Of a stretch of 18,539 nt of DNA, positions 13,527 to 18,539 are shown piece by piece. Every line of letters begins with the position of its first letter. The stretch's first letter is position 1. Position numbers and translations under genes: made by a program. The DNA comes from an uncultured Oscillospiraceae bacterium. Lineage in GTDB: Bacteria > Bacillota > Clostridia > Oscillospirales > Acutalibacteraceae. The stretch is from NCBI GenBank assembly GCA_910588935.1, contig CAJUSM010000027.1, positions 1 to 18,539 on the forward strand, given 5' to 3'. The notes under the pieces are model-generated. The model had not been told where the DNA came from and did not search any database. It saw only the letters and a program-made list of their open reading frames with translations.

Positions 13527-13553
13527 ACGCGGGGGGTCAATATTTGCTATAAT
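13524..13553 (+). promoter_or_regulatory. Sigma-A promoter for motB-fliM-fliY-cheY-fliO-fliP
   Basis: TTGACG (13524-13529), an 18-base spacer and TATAAT (13548-13553, perfect -10) with TGC directly before the -10 (extended). Predicted start is near 13560, giving a leader of about 198 nt. It is the best promoter match in the window and directly follows a terminator. Confidence 0.75.
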
Positions 13554-13583
13554 AACTTGGAATTGAATTTGGCAGTTAACGTT

Positions 13584-13717
13584 CCGGCAAGCGTTTGCCC
13601 GGGCCGGCTGCCTGCCGGTACCAAACGGTACCGCTTCGCAGGGTATGGCGCATCCATGCCCAGCGAAGCGGTATTGGCGATGAAAGGGCGGTAACTGGCT
13701 GGGAAGCAACCGGCAGG
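13584..13717 (+). ncRNA. Structured motB leader (candidate cis-regulatory RNA)
   Basis: Several strong pairings are visible. (1) ACCGCTTCGC (13630-13639) with GCGAAGCGGT (13663-13672), ten perfect pairs, then an A/A mismatch and GGGTATGG (13641-13648) with CCATGCCC (13654-13661) around loop CGCAT; outer pairs extend to 13626/13676. (2) CCTGCCGGT (13611-13619) with ACCGGCAGG (13709-13717), nine perfect pairs enclosing (1). (3) Competing local hairpins CCGGC/GCCGG (13604-13618) and CGGTACC-AAAC-GGTACCG (13616-13633). If (2) forms, GGCCGG (13602-13607) is free to pair with CCGGCC (13749-13754), which lies between the motB ribosome site and its ATG. I recognise no known riboswitch consensus. The switch role is inferred. 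Confidence 0.5.
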
Positions 13718-13757
13718 AACAAATAAATTTTCTAAGGATTGGAGGTATCCGGCCAAG

Positions 13758-14693
13758 ATGAAAAAGAAAAGCGGAGGCGGCGAAGGCGGCGGTGCCAACT
13801 GGATGGATACATATGGCGACATGGTAACCTTGCTGCTGTGCTTCTTTGTTTTGCTATACTCCATATCCACGGTTGACGAAAATAAATGGAAAGCCATGGT
13901 TCAGAGCTTTAACCCCAACGCCACCCCGGCAGAAACCAAGATAGAGGCCGGCAATGAAAAGGGTCCTTTTGCCGACCCCAATGAGGATAACGCGGGTATT
14001 ACAGACCCTGCTGAAGCAGAGCTGAAAGAGCTGGAGGAAAAGCAAGAAGAGATTGCGGACGCCCTGGAACAGCTTTACCAGGCGCTGCAGCAGGTAAAGG
14101 AAGAATCTGGGGTTAATGTAGAGATTACCAAGGGCGATGGCTTTGTGTTTATCTCCCTTTCTGACACAGTGTTTTTTGATGGGGATATGTGGGATCTCCG
14201 AGATGACGGCAAAAAATTGTTGGATAAGATGGCGCCTATGTTCAATGCGGCAGCTCCATATATTGATGAGATTCGCATTATGGGCCATACGGCTCAGTCT
14301 GACCCCGATAACGCCAATGATGTAGACTTCGACCGTATGCTTTCTGGTAGGCGCGCCAGTGAGGTAACAGCATATTTGCAAAAAATTGTGGAGATTGAGC
14401 CTGCCCGTTTGGTAAGCCAGGGCTATGGCCAGCACCGCCCAATTGCGCCAAATGATGATGAAAATCGCTGGAAAAACCGCCGGGTAGAAATGGTGGTTAC
14501 CGGTGAAAACGTGATCGACAAGATGGGCGATGCCATAGAGCAGTATGAAGCTATGAGAAAAGGGGAGACCATCGGCCAGGCAAGCTCCTCTGGCGAGAGC
14601 TCCGAAACCAACAGCAGCAGTGCCTCTGAGAGCAGCAGCGGTTCCCAAGGAACCAGCCAGGCTGAATCCGGCGGCGAGAGCCAGGAGGGTTAG
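13758..14693 (+). CDS. motB: Flagellar motor stator protein MotB (OmpA-like anchor)
   Basis: 311 residues. MotB anchors the stator to peptidoglycan and carries the ion-binding aspartate. A short Lys/Gly N-terminus leads into one transmembrane helix with TYGDMVTLLLCFFVLLYSIS; D21 corresponds to the essential Asp (E. coli D32). A plug/linker and a Glu/Gln coiled coil (about 75-118) follow, then an OmpA-like peptidoglycan-binding domain (VFISLSDTVFFDGDMWDLRD, IRIMGHTAQSDPDNANDVDF, LSGRRASEVTAYLQ, LVSQGYGQHRPIAPNDDENR, KNRRVEMVVT). A Ser/Glu/Gly-rich C-terminal tail (about 269-311) is extra. The helix resembles PomB/MotS of Na+ motors. GGAGG (13741-13745) lies 12 bases before ATG 13758. fliM begins 3 bases after its stop, where fliL is normally found. 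Confidence 0.94.
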   Translation: MKKKSGGGEGGGANWMDTYGDMVTLLLCFFVLLYSISTVDENKWKAMVQSFNPNATPAETKIEAGNEKGPFADPNEDNAGITDPAEAELKELEEKQEEIADALEQLYQALQQVKEESGVNVEITKGDGFVFISLSDTVFFDGDMWDLRDDGKKLLDKMAPMFNAAAPYIDEIRIMGHTAQSDPDNANDVDFDRMLSGRRASEVTAYLQKIVEIEPARLVSQGYGQHRPIAPNDDENRWKNRRVEMVVTGENVIDKMGDAIEQYEAMRKGETIGQASSSGESSETNSSSASESSSGSQGTSQAESGGESQEG

Positions 14694-14696
14694 CCA

Positions 14697-15716
14697 ATGG
14701 CAGAGGTATTATCGCAAAGCCAGATAGACGCGCTGCTAAACTCTATGAATGGGGGCGGAGGAGGACAGGCCGCCCAGGAGGAAAAGCAGCCAGAAAAGAA
14801 ATATAGAAAATACGATTTTAGCAGCCCAAGAAAGTTTACTAAGGACCGGTTGAAAATGCTTAACAGCATTTTTGATAATTATTCCCGAATGCTTACCACC
14901 AGGATTAACGGCCTAGTGCATACCACCTGCGAGATTACGGTGGAGTCGGTGGAGGAGCAGCGCTATTTTGAGTTTTCCAATGCCCTTACCGACAACGCGG
15001 TGCTTACCACCGCCCACCTGGTTCTGAAAGACGAGGTGGAGGAGACCCCTGTGCTGCTCTATGTTACCACCCCCATGATGGTAAGTATGATGGACCGGAT
15101 GACCGGCGGCAATGGAGATATAGAGAACCTGCCGGACGAATACAGCTATACTGAGTTGGATCTTAAGCTTTACGAAGTGTTAATCCAGGATTTTGTGGCC
15201 ATGATGGGCGTTACCTGGGAAAATTATATCCAGCTGGACTTTGAATTTGGCCGGGTAGAGAATAACCCAACCCTTGTACAGCTGATCGGCTTGGAAGAGA
15301 CCGTGGTGCTCATTGATATCAAGGTAACTTTCCCCAATACAGCGGGAAGTATGAGCGTGGTTCTGCCAGAGGCTGTGCTTTCCAACATATTTACGGAAAT
15401 GAGCCTAGGCAGCCCCTCGAAAAAGGCCAACAATGAAGAGAAATCTGAGGAGATTTTCGAGCATCTGCGAGACTCCACACTGGAGATTCGGGCAGAGCTG
15501 GCCCGCACTACCCTGCGGCTGGATGATATTTACCGGCTGAATGTGGGCGACGTGATCGATCTAAATCAAAAGCAGGATAGCGCGCTGAACCTGTATGTAG
15601 GCGGTCAGAGATGGTTCAACGGGCTGATGGGGGTCAGCGATAAGAAGCTGGCTGTGAAGATTAAAGAGGTGTATCATAACGCCGGTAGAAGGGGCGAGTT
15701 GCAAAATGGACAATAA
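14697..15716 (+). CDS. fliM: Flagellar motor switch protein FliM
   Basis: 339 residues, family length. FliM is the C-ring protein that binds CheY-P, FliG and FliN/FliY. The N-terminal CheY-P-binding peptide LSQSQIDALLNSM (5-17) is intact, followed by a Gly/Gln linker and the CheC-like middle domain beginning YDFSSPRKFTKDRLKMLNSI, with VTTPMMVSMMDRMTGGNGDI (the conserved GG stretch contacting FliG). The C-terminal SpoA domain covers about 255-325 (STLEIRAELARTTLRLDDIY, LNVGDVIDLNQ, YVGGQRWFNGLMGVSDKKLA). CAGGAGGG in the motB 3' end is 7-8 bases before ATG 14697. It overlaps fliY by 11 bases, suggesting coupled translation of the two switch proteins. Confidence 0.97.
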   Translation: MAEVLSQSQIDALLNSMNGGGGGQAAQEEKQPEKKYRKYDFSSPRKFTKDRLKMLNSIFDNYSRMLTTRINGLVHTTCEITVESVEEQRYFEFSNALTDNAVLTTAHLVLKDEVEETPVLLYVTTPMMVSMMDRMTGGNGDIENLPDEYSYTELDLKLYEVLIQDFVAMMGVTWENYIQLDFEFGRVENNPTLVQLIGLEETVVLIDIKVTFPNTAGSMSVVLPEAVLSNIFTEMSLGSPSKKANNEEKSEEIFEHLRDSTLEIRAELARTTLRLDDIYRLNVGDVIDLNQKQDSALNLYVGGQRWFNGLMGVSDKKLAVKIKEVYHNAGRRGELQNGQ

Positions 15717-17103
15717 TGTTTTTAAGCCAATGGAGATTAGCGCTATCGGCGAAATTATGAACATTAGCTTAGGTTCTTCGGCCACAGCGGTTTCTAATTT
15801 GCTGGACCACCGGGTGGATATCACCACACCGACAGTAACCATAGTAGATGTAAAAGATTTTGAGCTGGGCGATATTGAACCGGCGGTAGGTGTAGAGATC
15901 AAATATGTTTCCGGTTTAGACGGTAGCAACCTGATGTTGCTGCGCATGTCGGACATCAAAGTAATCGTTGATATTTTAATGGGTACCGATACCCCGGCGG
16001 ATGAATTTGTTCTGGACGAGCTGAGTCTCAGCGCGGTATGCGAGGTCATGAACCAGATGATGGGGGCGGCCTCCACGGCCCTTTCTGACTTTCTGGGCCG
16101 GGTGGTGAATATCTCTACGCCGGAGACCTTTGACGTGTACGATCCTGAGGCTATGAAGCGGGAGCGGATGCCGGTAAAAGAGGGCCCTATTGTGGTTGTG
16201 CGCTTTGCCCTTACATTGGAAGATCAGCTGCAAAGCGAATTTATGAATGTTATTTCTGTAGATTTGGCCAAAGAACTGGTAAAGGGATTTGGCTTGGATG
16301 ATGACGAGGAGGAGGCTGCGCCACCTCCGCCGCCCCCGGCCCCGGCTCCGGCCCCTGCCGCTCCCGCGCCCTCTGGCGATGGCGGCAAGCTGAGCCAAGA
16401 GGAAATTGAAAAGCTGTTGACTGGCGGTGGAGCAGCGGCTCCGGCCCCGGAACCTGCCCCGGCCGCCTCTAGCGATGGCGGCGGCAAGCTGAGCCAGGAA
16501 GAGATTGAGAAGTTGATGGCTGGCGCAGGGACAGGAGCGCCCGCGGCAGCTCCGGCTGCCCCCGCTCCCATCCCTGTTCCTGCCCAGGCGCCCCCTCAAA
16601 TGCCTGCTCAGCCTGTAGCTCAGCAGCCCCCAATGCAAATGCCAGGGCAGGCGCAGGGACAGATGGTCATGCCAGGACAAATGCAAATGCCCCTGGGGGC
16701 AGATGGTATGCCCATGTATCCTGGCTATTATCCGCCGAACCCCTATTATGGCTGGCCTATGCCAGAACCCAAGGTGATTGGCACCACGCCGCCGCCAATG
16801 CCTAAGCTGGCCAACGGCGAGGAACTGAGCCAGGAGCAGTCTCAGAACCTAGAACTGATTATGGGCGTACCCCTAGAGGTTACGGTAGAGATTGGCCGAA
16901 CCCGCAAACGGGTTCAGGAAATCCTCTCCTTCTCCAAAGGTTCTTTGGTGGTGCTGGATAAACTAGCCGGAGATCAGGTGGACCTGTTTGTGAACGGCAA
17001 GTGTATTGCCAAAGGGGATGTAGTAGTAATCGATGATAACTTTGGTATCCGTGTAACGGAAATACTAAAGAAACCCGGCATTGAGGAGCTGACCCAGCAG
17101 TAG
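15706..17103 (+). CDS. fliY: Flagellar switch/CheY-P phosphatase FliY (FliN-like C-terminus)
   Basis: 465 residues, longer than Bacillus FliY (about 380). It joins a CheC-like phosphatase domain (about 5-205) to a FliN-type SpoA domain (about 385-460: LELIMGVPLEVTVEIGRTRK, VQEILSFSKGSLVVLDKLAG). Both phosphatase centres fit S-x3-E-x2-N-x22-P: S12-E16-N19-P42 and S109-E113-N116-P139. It should therefore dephosphorylate CheY-P at the C ring as well as build the ring. Unlike Bacillus FliY it lacks an N-terminal FliM-like CheY-binding peptide. Instead the Pro/Ala linker contains two near-identical copies, KLSQEEIEKLL (228-238) and KLSQEEIEKLM (261-271). A Pro/Met/Gln-rich stretch (about 285-370) follows. 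GAAGGGG (15687-15693) precedes ATG 15706, inside fliM. Confidence 0.95.
   Translation: MDNNVFKPMEISAIGEIMNISLGSSATAVSNLLDHRVDITTPTVTIVDVKDFELGDIEPAVGVEIKYVSGLDGSNLMLLRMSDIKVIVDILMGTDTPADEFVLDELSLSAVCEVMNQMMGAASTALSDFLGRVVNISTPETFDVYDPEAMKRERMPVKEGPIVVVRFALTLEDQLQSEFMNVISVDLAKELVKGFGLDDDEEEAAPPPPPPAPAPAPAAPAPSGDGGKLSQEEIEKLLTGGGAAAPAPEPAPAASSDGGGKLSQEEIEKLMAGAGTGAPAAAPAAPAPIPVPAQAPPQMPAQPVAQQPPMQMPGQAQGQMVMPGQMQMPLGADGMPMYPGYYPPNPYYGWPMPEPKVIGTTPPPMPKLANGEELSQEQSQNLELIMGVPLEVTVEIGRTRKRVQEILSFSKGSLVVLDKLAGDQVDLFVNGKCIAKGDVVVIDDNFGIRVTEILKKPGIEELTQQ
16381..16524 (+). repeat. Two FliM-N-peptide-like repeats in the fliY linker
   Basis: Copy 1 is 16381-16425 (GGKLSQEEIEKLLTG), copy 2 is 16480-16524 (GGKLSQEEIEKLMAG), 33 residues apart. 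Over 15 codons the copies differ by five synonymous changes (CAA/CAG, GAG/GAA, GAA/GAG, GAA/GAG, CTG/TTG) and only two amino-acid changes near the end (L/M, T/A). The peptide has therefore been kept while the DNA diverged. The motif resembles LSQSQIDALL at the start of FliM in the same operon. Confidence 0.85.
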
Positions 17104-17186
17104 CAAATGGCGGCCCGAAAACTGCCTGACAGGTATAGATATGGCCAACAGGCCGAAATCAAACATTGAAAAGAGGATGAACAACT

Positions 17187-17552
17187 ATGGCAAAGATTTT
17201 ACTGGTTGACGACGCTGCGTTCATGCGTAAGGTGATCAAGGATACCTTGTCTAAGAACGGCTACACCGACCTCCATGAGGCTGTGGATGGCGCCGACGCG
17301 GTGGAGAAGTTCACTGAGCTCAACCCGGACCTGGTCATTATGGACATTACCATGCCCAATATGGATGGCCTGGAGGCGCTGAAGGCCATGCGTGCCAAAA
17401 ACGGTTCGGCCAACATTGTTATGTGCTCTGCCATGGGCCAAGAGGCAATGGTAATTGAGGCCATTCAGTCTGGCGCAAAGGACTTTATTGTAAAGCCCTT
17501 TAAGCCGGACCGGATTATGAAGACTGTTACCTCAATTGTTGGCGCGCCCTAA
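17187..17552 (+). CDS. cheY: Chemotaxis response regulator CheY
   Basis: 121 residues, a single receiver domain. Phosphorylated by CheA, it binds FliM (and probably FliY) to set rotation. All key residues are present: acidic pocket D8 D9 in ILLVDDAAFMRK, phospho-acceptor D53 in LVIMDITMPNMDG, S81 in NIVMCSAMGQ and K103 in DFIVKPF. The sequence is the MCSAMGQ-type CheY of Firmicutes/Thermotoga. AGAGGA (17172-17177) is 9 bases before ATG 17187. The 83-base spacer after fliY carries small inverted repeats (GGCC-aaca-GGCC) but no terminator. The stop overlaps the fliO start as TAATG. Its placement beside FliY, its likely phosphatase, is the standard Firmicute order. Confidence 0.97.
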   Translation: MAKILLVDDAAFMRKVIKDTLSKNGYTDLHEAVDGADAVEKFTELNPDLVIMDITMPNMDGLEALKAMRAKNGSANIVMCSAMGQEAMVIEAIQSGAKDFIVKPFKPDRIMKTVTSIVGAP

Positions 17553-17941
17553 TGACAGGTTTGCGGGCCCTAAGCACCGGGATGGGGGGAACGCTGTTCT
17601 CCCTATTAGGTATGCTGGCTATGGTGGTACTGGTGCTGTTTTTGGCCTATTGGGCTACAAAGCTGATTGGCCAGCGGGGAATGCCCGGCTGGGCAAGGGG
17701 AGTAGACGGCACTGGGAAACTGCAGCTTTTGTGGCAGGTAAACCTGGGTAAGAACGAGAGGCTGGTGCTGGTGCGCCTAAATAACCGGTGCTTGCTGCTG
17801 GGGGTTACTGGCGGCGGCATTAGCCTTTTAAAGGAGTTGAACGAGGAGGAGGCGGCCAGCTGGCTGCAAAAAACAGGGGAGGCCGCGCAGCAGCCCAGTT
17901 TTGTGGACATACTGCGCGACAACCTTTCCCGGAAGAAATGA
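17552..17941 (+). CDS. fliO: Flagellar biosynthesis protein FliO (FliZ-type)
   Basis: 129 residues. FliO is a small membrane protein that helps assemble the FliP/FliQ/FliR export gate. There is one transmembrane helix at about 13-37 (TLFSLLGMLAMVVLVLFLAY), then the FliO domain: KLQLLWQVNLGKNERLVLVR and NRCLLLGVTGGGISLLKELN (family 'l..l....lg....l.lv.vg...lllGvt...i.lL'). There is no good ribosome site. ATG 17552 overlaps the cheY stop by one base (TAATG), suggesting re-initiation; ATG 17582 is a less likely alternative because it would cut close to the helix. fliP follows after 10 bases. Confidence 0.88.
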   Translation: MTGLRALSTGMGGTLFSLLGMLAMVVLVLFLAYWATKLIGQRGMPGWARGVDGTGKLQLLWQVNLGKNERLVLVRLNNRCLLLGVTGGGISLLKELNEEEAASWLQKTGEAAQQPSFVDILRDNLSRKK

Positions 17942-17951
17942 GCGTGATCTT

Positions 17952-18539
17952 TTGCCTGAAAATATCGACGGCCTGATCAATATAAACGGCGACAGCGTGC
18001 AAACCCTGGAAATTATTATTCTTACCACTCTTATTAGCCTGCTGCCGTCGTTGGTAATAATGTGCTCGTCTTTTACCAGGTACGTTATTACGCTTTCGTT
18101 TCTGCGCAACGCCATGGGCACACAGCAAACCCCACCGAACATGGTCTTGGTGGGTGTTGCCCTATTTTTAACCCTTTTTACCATGGGTCCAGTTATTGAC
18201 CAGGTAAATGAGCAGGCCTACACCCCTTATATCAATGAACAAATAACGCAGGACGAGTTTTTCGACCGGGCCCAGGTGCCCTTGAAGGAGTTCATGCTTC
18301 GAAACACCGAGCCCTCTGCCTTAAATATGTTCTGCGACCTGGCCAGCGTGGAGAACCCTGGTACCCAGGAAGAGGCTGTAGAGCTGCCTATGCGGGTGGT
18401 GACCCCGGCGTTTATCGCAACAGAGCTGAAACATGCCTTTGAGATCGGGTTCTATATCTATATTCCCTTTTTGCTTATAGACATTGTGGTGGCCTCCACC
18501 CTAATGTCTATGGGTATGGTGATGCTACCGCCCTCCATG
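17952..18539 (+). CDS. fliP: Flagellar export gate protein FliP (3' truncated by the window)
   Basis: 196 codons are visible and the frame is open to the right edge. FliP builds the export gate core with FliQ and FliR. Signature stretches are present: LPSLVIMCSSFTRYVITLSF, LRNAMGTQQTPPNMVLVGVA, LFLTLFTMGPVIDQVNEQAY, KEFMLR, and the second FliP signature region VTPAFIATELKHAFEIGFYI then LLIDIVVASTLMSMGMVMLP. About 50 residues of the C-terminus are missing. No ATG or GTG lies in frame before the conserved part. TTG 17952 gives a short N-terminus (PENIDGLINI) without a classical signal peptide, as in other Firmicutes, but its ribosome site (GGAAG at 17931) is distant. TTG 17901, inside fliO, is the alternative. 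Confidence 0.93.
   Translation, partial: MPENIDGLININGDSVQTLEIIILTTLISLLPSLVIMCSSFTRYVITLSFLRNAMGTQQTPPNMVLVGVALFLTLFTMGPVIDQVNEQAYTPYINEQITQDEFFDRAQVPLKEFMLRNTEPSALNMFCDLASVENPGTQEEAVELPMRVVTPAFIATELKHAFEIGFYIYIPFLLIDIVVASTLMSMGMVMLPPSM

Larger units (their letters stand above)
13455..13757 (+). other. 303-base motA-motB gap: terminator, promoter and structured leader
   Basis: There is no credible gene on either strand. In order it holds the motA terminator (13457-13499), an inverted repeat over the -35 (13506-13526), a strong sigma-A promoter (13524-13553), a GC-rich, heavily paired leader (about 13560-13717), an AT-rich stretch and the motB GGAGG (13741-13745). Stator genes motA and motB are usually almost adjacent, so the size of this gap is unusual. 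Confidence 0.8.

Noticed and set aside
13230..13897. Open frames on the - strand across the motA-motB gap
   Set aside because: They show no recognisable domains, have no ribosome sites, and overlap the terminator, promoter and coding sequence of clear + strand genes.

Overview
The window is a nearly complete early/middle flagellar gene cluster (fla/che type) on the + strand of a motile, Gram-positive, Clostridia-like Firmicute. Gene order is flgB-flgC-fliE-fliF-fliG-fliH-fliI-fliJ-fliK-flgD-(flagellar operon protein)-flgE-flbD-motA-motB-fliM-fliY-cheY-fliO-fliP. This order, the FlbD/SwrD gene, the CheC-like FliY switch protein and the strong AGGAGG-type ribosome binding sites point to Firmicutes. 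The moderately GC-rich codon use and the Clostridia-type FtsA-like tail at the left end suggest an Oscillospiraceae or Lachnospiraceae relative. That family placement is inference.

Left end (1-1437): the 3' end of a gene with a Pro/Lys/Glu-rich linker and a small C-terminal domain (possibly a Clostridial FtsA-like protein), a short unknown lipoprotein gene, then about 410 bases without a gene. This gap holds a good sigma-A promoter (TTGCAG-17-TATACT with extended -10) and a leader of about 250 nt. The leader contains a 12-bp long-range helix and two mutually exclusive hairpins just before flgB, which looks like an attenuator.

Block 1 (1438-13454): rod (FlgB, FlgC), rod/MS-ring adaptor (FliE), MS ring (FliF), rotor (FliG), export ATPase complex (FliH, FliI, FliJ), hook-length control (FliK), hook cap (FlgD), a small flagellar-operon protein, hook (FlgE), SwrD/FlbD and the stator subunit MotA. 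Most junctions are tight or overlapping. Larger spacers before fliJ, flgE and flbD carry strong, related-looking GC-rich hairpins. A 13-codon reading frame overlaps the fliJ start.

Break (13455-13757): motA is followed by a rho-independent-type terminator, then a near-consensus sigma-A promoter (TTGACG-18-TATAAT, extended -10) with an inverted repeat over its -35, then a highly structured leader of about 200 nt before motB. The stator pair is therefore split between two transcription units.

Block 2 (13758-18539, continuing off the window): motB, fliM, fliY, cheY, fliO and the start of fliP. These are the stator plug/anchor, two C-ring proteins, the chemotaxis regulator and the export gate. 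fliL, usual between motB and fliM, is absent. FliY carries both CheC-type phosphatase centres, and its linker holds two copies of a FliM-N-peptide-like motif (KLSQEEIEKL), an unusual arrangement that may give extra CheY-P docking sites.

The most interesting points are the FliY linker repeats, the two structured leaders (flgB and motB) and the motA/motB transcriptional split. The protein identities are ordinary and secure.
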